Below, piece after piece: positions 7,957-17,379 of a stretch of DNA of 64,000 nucleotides. Where the stretch lies: contig JABXKS010000012.1 in NCBI GenBank assembly GCA_013619125.1, forward strand, positions 34,261 to 98,260. Direction: 5' to 3'. The translations under genes were made by a program, and so were the position numbers. A model generated the notes under the pieces. That model was not told where the DNA came from. It saw nothing but the letters and a program-made list of their open reading frames with translations, and made no database searches. Source of the DNA: Clostridiales bacterium (GTDB lineage Bacteria > Bacillota > Clostridia > Tissierellales > GPF-1). Positions within the stretch are counted from its first letter, which is position 1; the number at the start of each line of letters is the position of its first letter.

Positions 7957-10098
7957 ATGGACAGAAAAAAGAATCGAGGCATAGCACTGCTTCTCATTGG
8001 TTTGATGATCAGCGCCGCTGCTTTGGCTGTGGCGGGGATGGGACGCATCAATTTAGAGGCAGAACATAAAACTATTAGTCTTGCTTTGGATTATGAAGAG
8101 ATGGGGAAGATGGCAGATCAATCTTCGGATGATCTGGTATCGATATTGGGCGCGTTTCGAGAGATGAACGCGAGCTTTGTCGGAGTTGAAGAGGAAAGTC
8201 TGAAGACGTATTTGGATGCGAATCCCGCCCTGCAAGGTCAGGTGGCTGAAGGTTTTTTTGGAACCGGAGGACCTGTTGGCGAGATTCCGTTGGAATTAAG
8301 TCTTGCTTATGAAGCAGGTCAGGTTAAGCCCTACGATTATATCGTTACCATTACGGATGAATCCTTTGCAGGTGATTTTTTTGAGCGAGCGCTGATGCGC
8401 TTTCATGAAGAGGAGCTGCAATCTTTTTGGGCGGAGCACACAGAATATCTGGTGATTTCCGGGTCGCGTGAATTGGGGATCTTTGAACAAGGCAATTTGC
8501 TGATCGATGGACAGGGACGAAAATACTTTGGTGCAACGCCGATTGTCGGGTCGCGGATTGAAGACATCGGCTTCGGATTTGACCCGGAGGCAATGGAAAC
8601 TATCCAGTTGGCCGGTTTGACGGTTATGCCAAAGGTGAGGAATAATCCTCTGAATCCAGAGATGGCGGTTGCGGCTTTAAAAATCGAATTTGAACGTTAT
8701 GGATTGGGGAATTCTCCTTTGCTGCTGACCCAGGAAGCCCCGGGGTACCCGGTGGATCTTAACAGCTTTTCTCAGGAAATGCAGGATCGGAATCTCACCC
8801 TTGCTTTGATTGAAGCGGGAACACAGCGGGAGCATATTGTACAAAAGGGGATGTTCTCCCTTATGAACGACTCTGGGAACAAGGCGATCCGTCTATTTTC
8901 GGTTTGGCCGTATATCCAGGAGCGTTATCAGTATTACAATTATGATGGTGGGCAGGAAATCGGGAACGCCCTGTATCGGGCGGCAACGGAACGAAACATT
9001 CGAATTCTCTACTTTAAGCCTTTTAAATGGGCAAAGGAGAGCTATGTGACGGATCTGGACGAATATCGTCCTATCTTCAATGATTTAACCGATCGATTGG
9101 GATGGCATGATTTATCTTGGGGAGATGCCCCTAGCACTTTCCCGAATCGACAACTTTCGACGGGGCTTCTTTTCCTTTTGGGAATGGGACCTGTGTTAGC
9201 AGGTGTACTGCTGTTGCGCAAGGTTTTTGGTTTATCTGAGAATCGGGTATTCATGCTAGCCTTGGGACTTTTACCTGTGATGGGAGCAGGACTGCTGGTT
9301 AGTCGTGATTTAATGCAGAGTCTTCTTGCCTTTAGCGCCTCCTTTGTGTATTCAAGTTTGGCGGGGGTTTGGATGATGGATCGATTGGATCACGCGAGTC
9401 ATTGTTTGGATGCAAGGCAGGGACCAGCCCTGTGGGAAGGCGCAAAGGGATTGATTCAATCGGTGGCTATCGCCATGATGGGCGGACTTTATGTCGGAAC
9501 CATCTTGAGTGACACCACCTATTTGTTGGAGATGGAGATCTTCCGCGGGGTGAAAGCGAGCCTTGTCTTGCCACTCTTTGTGGTCGCACTTTACGCGTTG
9601 AGGGTATGGGGATATCGACGGGAGACGGAAGAGAGAGCCCTGATGCCGGATATGGAACGCTTGATGAAGGAACCTTTGCGAATTGGTCATTTGGCCGTTG
9701 CCGCTGTTTTTCTTGTTATTGCGTATGTGTATTTGGCGCGATCGGGACACGAGACCAGTTTACAGCCCTTGAATATTGAGATGCTGATGCGCAATGGATT
9801 GGAGAACCTGATCCCGGCTCGACCGAGAACCAAGGAAATCCTGATGGCCTTTCCAGCGGTGATTCTCTCCTTTGCATTGGTGAAAAACGGATGGAAATGG
9901 GTGGGAATTCCATTGGGGATGATTGCGACCATCGGATTTATTTCCGTAACCAATACCTTTAGTCATTTGCGGACACCCATGATTCTCTCTATGGAGAGAA
10001 CGGCATACTCATTGAGCTTTGGTCTTATAATTGGCTGTATCGGCACCTGGGTGATCATGACGATCATTCAAATGATTCGACATAGGAGACGCGTATGA
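7957..10098 (+). CDS. DUF5693 family integral membrane protein
   Basis: 713 residues. An N-terminal membrane anchor (IALLLIGLMISAAALAVAG, about residues 9-27) is followed by a large probably extracytoplasmic domain to about residue 395, then seven or more hydrophobic helices to the C-terminus. The length and layout, and its place directly upstream of csaB, match the DUF5693 family, which has no assigned biochemical activity. The stop overlaps csaB by four bases, so it probably belongs to the same envelope polysaccharide pathway. Start supported by GGAGAAGGAG. Confidence 0.8.
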   Translation: MDRKKNRGIALLLIGLMISAAALAVAGMGRINLEAEHKTISLALDYEEMGKMADQSSDDLVSILGAFREMNASFVGVEEESLKTYLDANPALQGQVAEGFFGTGGPVGEIPLELSLAYEAGQVKPYDYIVTITDESFAGDFFERALMRFHEEELQSFWAEHTEYLVISGSRELGIFEQGNLLIDGQGRKYFGATPIVGSRIEDIGFGFDPEAMETIQLAGLTVMPKVRNNPLNPEMAVAALKIEFERYGLGNSPLLLTQEAPGYPVDLNSFSQEMQDRNLTLALIEAGTQREHIVQKGMFSLMNDSGNKAIRLFSVWPYIQERYQYYNYDGGQEIGNALYRAATERNIRILYFKPFKWAKESYVTDLDEYRPIFNDLTDRLGWHDLSWGDAPSTFPNRQLSTGLLFLLGMGPVLAGVLLLRKVFGLSENRVFMLALGLLPVMGAGLLVSRDLMQSLLAFSASFVYSSLAGVWMMDRLDHASHCLDARQGPALWEGAKGLIQSVAIAMMGGLYVGTILSDTTYLLEMEIFRGVKASLVLPLFVVALYALRVWGYRRETEERALMPDMERLMKEPLRIGHLAVAAVFLVIAYVYLARSGHETSLQPLNIEMLMRNGLENLIPARPRTKEILMAFPAVILSFALVKNGWKWVGIPLGMIATIGFISVTNTFSHLRTPMILSMERTAYSLSFGLIIGCIGTWVIMTIIQMIRHRRRV

Positions 10099-11159
10099 AG
10101 AAAATATTCATCTGTGGATATTATGGATTTGACAATCTAGGGGATGAAGCGATTCTTCGATCTTTGGTCGAAGGCATACGCAGCCAAGAACCGAGCGTTG
10201 AGCTAACGGTATTATCGGCCTCCCGTCATGAGACGGAAGAGGAATATGGGGTGAAAGCCATCAGCCGAAATGATTATCGCGCCTTGATGCACGCCATGAA
10301 ATCCCAGGATGTAATTGTATTCGGCGGTGGCAGCCTTTTGCAGGATGTCACCAGTAGTCGGAGCATTCTTTATTATTTGGGCTTGATGTTTTTAGCGAAA
10401 TTGCATGGTAAGCCATTGATGATGGTAGCCCAAGGCATCGGACCGATTCGGCGTCCGATTTTTCGGAAATTGACGAAGTGGATTTTCCGTTCAGCCAAGC
10501 ATATTAGTGTGCGTGACCAGGTTTCCAAGGAGGAATTGGTTGCTATGGGGATCGCGCGCAACCGAATTGTATCTACCATGGATCCGGTCTGGGGATTCCA
10601 TTCAGTTCCAGTGAGGGAAGACGCTGCGAAAAAAGAGAAGAAATCGATTGTTTTGTCTCTGCGTCCCTGGGGCAACCCAGCGGAAATGGAACGAAAATGG
10701 GTGGAGCTTGTCAATCGATTGCAAGTGGAATTGCTGGTGGATGTGGAGCTTTTGACCTTTCATCAGGCGCAGGACGCTCCGCTGTCGAAACGGATCGCGG
10801 AGAAGACTGGCTGTGCGTGGATGTCTCACACAACCAGTGTGGAAACGGTTCTGCAGCGAATTGGAGAAGCAGACTTGCTGATTGGTGTGCGGTTGCATTC
10901 GCTGATTTTTTCAGCGATTATGGCAACACCGATGATTGGATTGTCTTACGATCCCAAGGTGGACGCTTTTATGGACGCCATGGAAAGCGGCCCGATTTAC
11001 GCGGTTGAGGCATTTTCGGTGGATCAAGTTATTCAGTTGGCGCAAGAGCGGATGAATGATTCTGTGTATCAAAACAAATTAAAGAATCGAAGCATGGAAT
11101 TGAGCGCTCAGGCGAAGGCCGATCAAAAAATGATTATACAGGAGTTATTGCATGAATAA
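10095..11159 (+). CDS. csaB: Polysaccharide pyruvyl transferase CsaB
   Basis: 354 residues. Adds ketal-pyruvate to a secondary cell-wall polysaccharide, the modification bound by SLH domains of S-layer proteins. Evidence: N-terminal GYYGFDNLGDEAIL, then FGGGSLLQD and the C-terminal GVRLHSLIFSA typical of the pyruvyltransferase family. Overlaps both the DUF5693 gene and the glycosyltransferase gene (8 bases), so the three form a compact operon. No SLH protein is seen in the window. Confidence 0.92.
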   Translation: MKKIFICGYYGFDNLGDEAILRSLVEGIRSQEPSVELTVLSASRHETEEEYGVKAISRNDYRALMHAMKSQDVIVFGGGSLLQDVTSSRSILYYLGLMFLAKLHGKPLMMVAQGIGPIRRPIFRKLTKWIFRSAKHISVRDQVSKEELVAMGIARNRIVSTMDPVWGFHSVPVREDAAKKEKKSIVLSLRPWGNPAEMERKWVELVNRLQVELLVDVELLTFHQAQDAPLSKRIAEKTGCAWMSHTTSVETVLQRIGEADLLIGVRLHSLIFSAIMATPMIGLSYDPKVDAFMDAMESGPIYAVEAFSVDQVIQLAQERMNDSVYQNKLKNRSMELSAQAKADQKMIIQELLHE

Positions 11160-11937
11160 AGCGTATCAAGCCGTTCGCATTTTGGGGACGCGCGTGCAGA
11201 ATACAAGCGAAGAGGAAACCTTGAACGTGTTGGAGACAGCCTTGGTTGAAAGTCGTCAAATGGCAGTCTTTACGCCCAACACGGAGATGATTATGGCGGC
11301 CTGGAAAGACGAGGCATTTCGTGAAATTTTGAATCGAGCGGAGTGGGTGATCCCCGATGGGATCGGTCTTCTTCATGCCGCGCGGATCCAGAAAAAACCC
11401 ATTGAAAATCGGGTGACGGGGTTTGATACCTCGGTTTCCCTTTTGCAGATGGCGGAGAGATTGAACAAGAGTGTCTTCTTTTTGGGAGGGGCTGTCGGGG
11501 TAGCCGAAATGGCGGCCGAAGAAATAAAAAAAACACTGCCGAATCTCAAGATCGCCGGCACTCATCACGGTTACTTTCCCGGACTCCACATCGGCAAGGG
11601 CGGCAGTTCGGAGGAAAAGCTGGTGATCGAGAGCATCAATGCCTCCGGGGCTGAGATCCTCTTTGTCGGTTTCGGCATGAAAAAGCAAGAAATCTGGATT
11701 GACACCTATCGGGATCAGTTGAAGCCGACGATTCTAATCGGGAACGGCGGCACCTTGGATGGTTTGGCCGGGTTGGTTCAGCGGGCTCCCGAGATCTATC
11801 AGCGACTGGGGCTGGAGTGGCTCTATCGCTTGGCAAAGCAGCCGAGTCGCATTGGTCGGCAATTAGTCTTGCCACATTTTTTATGGCTGGCTTTGGTCAA
11901 GCGGGGAATGGTGGAAATCGAAGAGAAAACAAATTAG
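11152..11937 (+). CDS. tagA: WecG/TagA/CpsF family glycosyltransferase
   Basis: 261 residues. GT26-type transferase that adds N-acetylmannosamine (or a related sugar) to a lipid-linked GlcNAc carrier. The family signature is visible: TPNTEMIMAAWKD, DGIGLLHAARI, FLGGAVGVAEMAAE, and FVGFGMKKQEIWI. With csaB upstream the likely job is linkage-unit or repeat-unit synthesis for a pyruvylated wall polymer (inference). A terminator follows 8 bases after the stop. Confidence 0.92.
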   Translation: MNKAYQAVRILGTRVQNTSEEETLNVLETALVESRQMAVFTPNTEMIMAAWKDEAFREILNRAEWVIPDGIGLLHAARIQKKPIENRVTGFDTSVSLLQMAERLNKSVFFLGGAVGVAEMAAEEIKKTLPNLKIAGTHHGYFPGLHIGKGGSSEEKLVIESINASGAEILFVGFGMKKQEIWIDTYRDQLKPTILIGNGGTLDGLAGLVQRAPEIYQRLGLEWLYRLAKQPSRIGRQLVLPHFLWLALVKRGMVEIEEKTN

Positions 11938-11944
11938 AAAAAAA

Positions 11945-11987
11945 TGGATGTCTCACCCGAATATTCTGGGTAGAGGCATTTTTTTTG
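11945..11987 (+). terminator. Intrinsic terminator after tagA
   Basis: Stem ATGTCTCACCC (11948-11958) with GGGTAGAGGCAT, one mismatch region, followed by a run of eight T residues ending about 11986. Confidence 0.85.
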
Positions 11988-12037
11988 CGTATATATGGTA
12001 ATAAGAGGATTAGAAAAAAACATTGGAGGCGAGACAG

Positions 12038-14398
12038 ATGTATCAAGTTGAAACGAAGGACCTGAAAAGACGATGCGATCCAGAACTTTTTAAAGAAGTG
12101 GATGATTGCGGGGATATCTGTAAGGAGATCTTGGGTCAGTCCCGCGCGATAAAAGCGATTGAGACTGGGTTGTCCATCGATCGAAAGGGATACAATATCT
12201 TTGTGTCCGGCCGGCTGGGAACGGGACGAAATTCCAATACCTATGCCTTGGCTTCGGAGGCAGCTGCCAGCCGAACCATCGAGTCGGATTGGTGTTATGG
12301 ACATAATTTTCGGCAGCCTGACCACCCTAGAGCGATTGAGCTGCCTTTGGGGCAATCCATGGTGCTTAAGAGTAATTTGGAATGGCTGATACAGCGTTTG
12401 ATCGTGGAGTTTCCGAAGCATTTTACATCGAAAGTCTATGATGATCGACGCAAAAACATCATCAAGATCTATGCGCGGATGCGCAAGGAAGGGCTGGATA
12501 ATCTGAATCGGATTGCTCATGAATATCAGTTCGAGTATCAGATTTCGGAGAAGGGATTGTTGTACTATCCCATGGTGGATGGGCATATTATGACCAACGA
12601 AGAGGCAGAGAAATTGTCTCCAGAACAAATGGAATCTCTTCAGGATCAATATTTGGAGATGAACAACCATACCATCGAAGAGATTCAAAAATTGAGAAAG
12701 ACTGATGAAGATCAGATGGAAAAGCTCTTGGAACTTAGAGAGAAGGAAGCAAAAAAAGTAATTGATCTTTATTTGGACAAGATCCGAAACCGCTATACGG
12801 ACAACAAACCGTTGATGACGTACTTTGCAGAAATGACAGAGGATATGATCAAGAATCTGGAGGAGTTTGTAAAGGCTTCTCAGCAGGGAAAAGAGCTGAA
12901 TATTGGCGAATCTTTCTTCCTGCGCTATTTGATTAATCCCCTGATCTATCATGAATCTAATGAACATGCGGCGCCATTGATCCAGGAAGCGAATCCGACC
13001 TATGAAAATCTGTTCGGCACCGTGACCTATCGGCTACAAAACAATCTGGTCTATACGGACCATATGCAGATTCGTATGGGTTCCATCCACGAGGCCAACG
13101 GCGGTTATCTCATTATTCAAGCCTATGATTTATTGAAAAACCCCCATTCCTGGGAGGGATTGAAGCGGGTCTTGAAAAACGAAGTGATTGCGATTGAGCC
13201 GATCAACATGAATACGATGATTGCCCGGGTTTTAAAACCGCAGCCGATCCCTTTGAAGGTGAAGGTCATTTTAATTGGGGATCCACGGCTCTATTATCTG
13301 CTCCTGGAGAATGATCCGGATTTCGCGAAACTATTCAAGATTCGAGCGGATTTTGAAGGGGATATGGAGCGAAGCATGGAGAATGTGGTGAAGATGGGCA
13401 AATTCGTTCATTTTCAATGCGAAGAGAACAACCTTTTGCCCTTTGATCATTCCGCCATGGCGGAGATCGTGGAGTTCAGTTCCCGCGCTGTGGAAAATCA
13501 AGATCGCTTGTCAACGGAATTTAATCTGATGACCGATCTGATGATTCAGGCAGAAGCCCTTGCGGTGCAGGGAGAAAAGACGCTGGTGACCGCGAAAGAA
13601 ATCGACGAAGCCATTGTGCAGCGCAATCAGCGGAACAATAAGTATGAGGAGCGATTGCTCAAGGCTTTTAATGACGGGGATTTGATCCTCGACACCCAGG
13701 GAGAAGTCGTGGGACAGATCAACGGTTTAACGGTTATGGATTCTGGGGAATACCGGTTTGGGATGCCATCCCGCATCACGGTTTCCACCTATGCCGGTGA
13801 AGAGGGTGTTGTGAACATCGAGCGTGAGATTGAAAGGTCGGGTGCCATACATGACAAGGGTATTTTGATTATCGCGGGATTTTTGGGCTCGAAATTTGCG
13901 AACCATAATCCGCTAAACTTGTCATCCAGCATCACCTTTGAGCAGAGCTATTCCTATATCGATGGAGACAGCGCATCCAGCACTGAACTTTATGGCTTGA
14001 TTTCCAGCTTGTCGGAAATGCCGATCAAGCAATACATCGCCGTAACGGGTTCCGTCAATCAAAAGGGAGAAATACAGCCCATTGGCGGCGTGAATGAAAA
14101 AATCGAAGGATTTTTCAAGGTCTGTAAGATCAAGGGATTCAAGGGTGGAGAAGGGGTCATGATCCCGATTCAAAACGTTAAAAACCTCATGCTTTCTGAC
14201 GAAATTATTGAAGCGGTTGAAGCAGGCAAATTCACGATCTATGCCGTGAGAACCATTGAGGAAGGAATCGCGATTGTGATGGGCGGCGAAGCGGGAACGG
14301 CCGATGAGAACGGCGAGTACCCGGAAGGAACCATCTTCGGGAAGGTACAGGAGCGCATCGATTACTTCGCGCAATTGATGAAAAGTCAGGATGACTAG
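12038..14398 (+). CDS. LonB-like ATP-dependent protease (AAA_32/Lon_C)
   Basis: 786 residues. An N-terminal AAA-type region is followed by a Lon protease domain (about 570-770). The catalytic Ser is in DGDSASSTE and the Lys in GGVNEKIEG. The P-loop is degenerate: FVSGRLGTGRNSNT, where canonical GxxGxGK[ST] has Lys. A long coiled insert lies at about 200-270, and SIHEANGGYLIIQAYDLL fits Walker B. Start ATG 12038 follows GGAGGCGAGACAG; the in-frame TTG at 12023 is unlikely. Monocistronic between two terminators. Substrates unknown. Confidence 0.9.
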   Translation: MYQVETKDLKRRCDPELFKEVDDCGDICKEILGQSRAIKAIETGLSIDRKGYNIFVSGRLGTGRNSNTYALASEAAASRTIESDWCYGHNFRQPDHPRAIELPLGQSMVLKSNLEWLIQRLIVEFPKHFTSKVYDDRRKNIIKIYARMRKEGLDNLNRIAHEYQFEYQISEKGLLYYPMVDGHIMTNEEAEKLSPEQMESLQDQYLEMNNHTIEEIQKLRKTDEDQMEKLLELREKEAKKVIDLYLDKIRNRYTDNKPLMTYFAEMTEDMIKNLEEFVKASQQGKELNIGESFFLRYLINPLIYHESNEHAAPLIQEANPTYENLFGTVTYRLQNNLVYTDHMQIRMGSIHEANGGYLIIQAYDLLKNPHSWEGLKRVLKNEVIAIEPINMNTMIARVLKPQPIPLKVKVILIGDPRLYYLLLENDPDFAKLFKIRADFEGDMERSMENVVKMGKFVHFQCEENNLLPFDHSAMAEIVEFSSRAVENQDRLSTEFNLMTDLMIQAEALAVQGEKTLVTAKEIDEAIVQRNQRNNKYEERLLKAFNDGDLILDTQGEVVGQINGLTVMDSGEYRFGMPSRITVSTYAGEEGVVNIEREIERSGAIHDKGILIIAGFLGSKFANHNPLNLSSSITFEQSYSYIDGDSASSTELYGLISSLSEMPIKQYIAVTGSVNQKGEIQPIGGVNEKIEGFFKVCKIKGFKGGEGVMIPIQNVKNLMLSDEIIEAVEAGKFTIYAVRTIEEGIAIVMGGEAGTADENGEYPEGTIFGKVQERIDYFAQLMKSQDD

Positions 14399-14448
14399 CA
14401 AGATGCACAATGCATGACTGAATATTTGGTAGAAAAGTCAATGGAAAA

Positions 14449-14505
14449 AACCCTCTCGTTTCGCTACACTAAGAGTAGCTAAAAAAACGGGAGGGTTAAT
14501 TTTTT
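14449..14505 (+). promoter_or_regulatory. Terminator-like hairpin that contains the next gene's ribosome site
   Basis: 13 continuous base pairs (one G-U) between AACCCTCTCGTTT (14449-14461) and AAACGGGAGGGTT (14485-14497), capped by GCTAC/GTAGC, and followed by AATTTTTT directly before the ATG at 14506. The 3' arm GGGAGGG is the only Shine-Dalgarno for the ABC ATPase. The hairpin therefore can end transcription from upstream and, if transcribed, would hide the ribosome site. Confidence 0.75.
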
Positions 14506-15618
14506 ATGGCAAACTTATTATTGAAGCATCTTCAGAAGGTGTATCCAGGCGGTGTTCAGGCCGTTAAGGACTTTAATTTAGAGATCAAGGACAAGGAATT
14601 TATTGTTTTTGTTGGACCGTCAGGGTGCGGAAAGACAACGACCTTACGCATGATTGCCGGGTTGGAAGAGATTTCAGGCGGGGAATTGTATATTGGTGAT
14701 AAACTGGTCAATGATGTGGCTCCCAAGGATCGCGATATCGCGATGGTATTCCAGAACTACGCTTTGTATCCGCATATGACGGTATATGAAAATATGGCAT
14801 TTGGTTTGAAATTGCGAAAATTGCCGAAGGCAGAAATTGATGAAAAAGTAAAAAAAGCCGGCGCAATCCTTGGCTTGGACGATCTCTTAGACCGCAAGCC
14901 GAAGGCTCTTTCCGGCGGTCAGCGACAGCGGGTTGCCTTGGGTCGTGCGATTGTACGGAATCCAAAGGTGTTTTTGATGGATGAGCCGCTTTCCAACTTG
15001 GATGCGAAATTGCGCGTTCAAACCCGTACGGAGATTTCAAAATTGCATCAGCGTTTGCAAACAACCTTTGTCTACGTTACTCATGACCAAACGGAAGCGA
15101 TGACCATGGGCGATCGAATCGTCATTATGAAGGACGGTATTGTCCAGCAAGTGGGTACGCCGCATGACGTTTTCCATCAGCCGGATAATATGTTTGTTGC
15201 AGGATTTATTGGTAGCCCGCAAATGAACCTGTTTGATGTAACCGTAAGTGGTGATGTGGAAGATTGCAAATTAATATTTAAAGATGGAACTTCCATTGCT
15301 TTTCCAAAGGGGAAAGCCATGCTCTTGGAAGAAAAAGGTTACTTTGGCAAGACCTTGCGCATGGGCATCCGTCCAGACGATATATACAACGAGCGCGTCT
15401 TTATGGAGAGCTCGCCAGAGACTGCATTTGAAGCAGAGGTTGAGGTTACAGAGATGATGGGCAATGAAACGCATCTTTATTTAACTTTCAACGATACGCG
15501 ATGCATCGCGACCATCGATTCTAGAAATCAAGTTAAGGTTGGTGATCGCATGAAATTGGCGATGGACCGCAACCGAATCCACTTATTCGATAGTGAAACG
15601 GAAGAAACAATCCGTTAA
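14506..15618 (+). CDS. Sugar ABC transporter ATPase (UgpC/MsmX family)
   Basis: 370 residues. ATP-hydrolysing subunit of carbohydrate ABC importers: Walker A GPSGCGKTT, signature LSGGQRQR, Walker B VFLMDEPLSNLDAKLR, and a C-terminal TOBE/MOP-type regulatory domain (about 240-365). No permease or binding protein is adjacent. Orphan MsmX-type ATPases in Bacillota commonly serve several sugar importers, so this may be a shared energiser (inference from family knowledge). The stop is followed by a terminator. Confidence 0.93.
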   Translation: MANLLLKHLQKVYPGGVQAVKDFNLEIKDKEFIVFVGPSGCGKTTTLRMIAGLEEISGGELYIGDKLVNDVAPKDRDIAMVFQNYALYPHMTVYENMAFGLKLRKLPKAEIDEKVKKAGAILGLDDLLDRKPKALSGGQRQRVALGRAIVRNPKVFLMDEPLSNLDAKLRVQTRTEISKLHQRLQTTFVYVTHDQTEAMTMGDRIVIMKDGIVQQVGTPHDVFHQPDNMFVAGFIGSPQMNLFDVTVSGDVEDCKLIFKDGTSIAFPKGKAMLLEEKGYFGKTLRMGIRPDDIYNERVFMESSPETAFEAEVEVTEMMGNETHLYLTFNDTRCIATIDSRNQVKVGDRMKLAMDRNRIHLFDSETEETIR

Positions 15619-15636
15619 ACTTCCCCTTTTATTCTG

Positions 15637-15670
15637 AAAAAACAGCGAGGCTTTTGCTTCGCTGTTTTTT
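15637..15670 (+). terminator. Intrinsic terminator after the sugar ABC ATPase
   Basis: AAAAACAGCGA (15638-15648) pairs with TCGCTGTTTTT (15659-15669), with a GGC..GC(T) upper part; U-rich 3' arm. Confidence 0.88.
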
Positions 15671-15743
15671 CATATCCCTGTAATAGAAAAGGAAGGGTCT
15701 TTCTGGTAGAATAAGAGTAGTGCGAGGAAAGGCGGGGGCAGAC

Positions 15744-16703
15744 TTGCGTAGAATCGAAGAAAAGATCAAAGAATGGGAAAAAGAGAGTGGAATTCCCCTC
15801 CTTTTGGGAGCGGATGCGGAAGGAATATGGATTGATTCCTTTTATGACCGCGGTCGAGAGATTGTGGTTAAGGCTGCTGCCGATTTGACGGAGCGAGAGA
15901 TCCGATTGGTGCGCTGGGGCGTGGAAGCTGCGTTGAAAAATGAGGGAACAAGTGCACGCCATCCCTTATGGTCAATTTTATGCGGTGAATGCAGCCCAGA
16001 GGAACAACAGCAATGGTTGGAGGAATGGGGACTGAAGGGCGAGACCGGGTATCGGGTTGCCTGTTTTCATTTTCAATCCAGCTTGGATCAATGGCATCGC
16101 GACGCCTTGGGTGTCTTATTGGAAGAAGAAGGGGTTGTTGCCGCTGGAGCTGGACAAGAATTTCTTGTTTTGCTGAAGCGTGAGGACTGGTCTAAGTGGA
16201 TTCACGACCGCCAGGGAACGGCAGAAGCGGAGTGGATGATGCGTGTGATGGTAACGATTGGCTTGTCCGTTGAGGCGGATCAGATTGCGGTTTCCTATCG
16301 GGATGCTATTGATTTGATGCGGCTTTTGCAAAAGGATCCGTTGGAACGCAGGTGGATGACGGATGAAACCGCGGAACTTTCCGTGCTGATTCATCGTCTA
16401 ACGCCAGAGGCGCGCGAGATTTTGCGCGTTCGAGCAGAAGCTTTCCACTTGGAAGAGTTGGACGAAGAGGAATGGCATACAGCCGCTTCTTTCTGGAATC
16501 ATAACTTGCATGGCAGCCAGACGGCGAAGGCCTTGTTTATTCATAGAAACACCTTGCAGTATCGATTGGAACGAATACGAAAGAAAACCGGGCTTGATCT
16601 GCGCGTGTACGAAGAAGCGCTGCGGTTTCAAATTGCCCGTGAAACTTGGGAGTTGGAGCAGTTGAGACAGAGGGGGAAGAGTGACAGCGATGATACGATT
16701 TGA
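15744..16703 (+). CDS. CdaR/PucR-type transcriptional regulator
   Basis: About 319 residues. The C-terminal HTH (HGSQTAKALFIHRNTLQYRL, about residues 260-280) is the HTH_30 module of the PucR/CdaR family; the N-terminal region is a divergent sensor. Start uncertain: TTG 15744 has GGCGGGGGC just upstream, while the in-frame GTG at 15720 sits only eight bases after a TAGAAT -10-like box (15707-15712) and would need a near-leaderless mRNA. The gene overlaps ftsE by 23 bases, so it may be cotranscribed with ftsEX. The effector and targets are unknown. Confidence 0.78.
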   Translation: MRRIEEKIKEWEKESGIPLLLGADAEGIWIDSFYDRGREIVVKAAADLTEREIRLVRWGVEAALKNEGTSARHPLWSILCGECSPEEQQQWLEEWGLKGETGYRVACFHFQSSLDQWHRDALGVLLEEEGVVAAGAGQEFLVLLKREDWSKWIHDRQGTAEAEWMMRVMVTIGLSVEADQIAVSYRDAIDLMRLLQKDPLERRWMTDETAELSVLIHRLTPEAREILRVRAEAFHLEELDEEEWHTAASFWNHNLHGSQTAKALFIHRNTLQYRLERIRKKTGLDLRVYEEALRFQIARETWELEQLRQRGKSDSDDTI

Positions 16704-17379
16704 GAATGTGTCAAAGATTTATAAAAATGAAGTGGGCGCATTGAGGAATTTGGATTTAGAAGTAGGGCGAGGCGAGTTTGTTTTCTTGGTGGGAGAGAGC
16801 GGCGCCGGTAAATCGACGATGATCAATCTTTTATTGAGGGAGATGAATCCTACCAGCGGGCGAATCTTTTTTGACGGCCAAGAGATTACGGAACTGAGTA
16901 ATCGGAAGATCCCCTATCACAAGCGGGATATTGGTATTGTCTATCAAGATTTTAAGCTATTGAATCATAAAACCGTCTATGAAAATGTCGCCTTCGGCAT
17001 GGAAGTAGTGGGAGCCAGCCGCAAGGAGATTCAACGGCAGGTGCCAGGGATTTTGTCGCTGGTCAATCTGAGCCGAAAATCCAGCCGTTATCCCCATGAA
17101 TTATCCGGGGGGGAGCAGCAACGTGTTTCCATCGCCCGTGCCTTGGTCAACAATCCGAAATTGTTGATTGCCGATGAGCCGACAGGAAACCTGGATCCAA
17201 CGACATCCATTGAATTGATGGAATACTTTATCCATATTTGCAACAAAGGAACGACCATTGTAATGTCTACCCATGACCATACCATTGTGGACCGTTATCG
17301 ATTCCGTGTGGTGCGACTGTCTGAAGGCGAATTGGTAAGCGATATTCGCAGAAGGGGGGAGCGACATGAAGCAATCTAG
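16681..17379 (+). CDS. ftsE: Cell-division ATPase FtsE
   Basis: 232 residues. ABC ATPase that works with FtsX to activate peptidoglycan hydrolases. Walker [11 protein letters not shown]-loop VYQDFKLL, signature LSGGEQQR, Walker [17 protein letters not shown] 16681 lies five bases after AGGGGG; the alternative ATG 16690 is 13-14 bases away. Overlaps ftsX by 14 bases. Confidence 0.95.
   Translation: MTAMIRFENVSKIYKNEVGALRNLDLEVGRGEFVFLVGESGAGKSTMINLLLREMNPTSGRIFFDGQEITELSNRKIPYHKRDIGIVYQDFKLLNHKTVYENVAFGMEVVGASRKEIQRQVPGILSLVNLSRKSSRYPHELSGGEQQRVSIARALVNNPKLLIADEPTGNLDPTTSIELMEYFIHICNKGTTIVMSTHDHTIVDRYRFRVVRLSEGELVSDIRRRGERHEAI

Noticed and set aside
11897..12967. Minus-strand ORF of 356 codons opposite lonB
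   Set aside because: Shadow of the LonB-like gene; Ile/Phe/Leu/His-rich translation without motifs, spanning a terminator and the intergenic gap.
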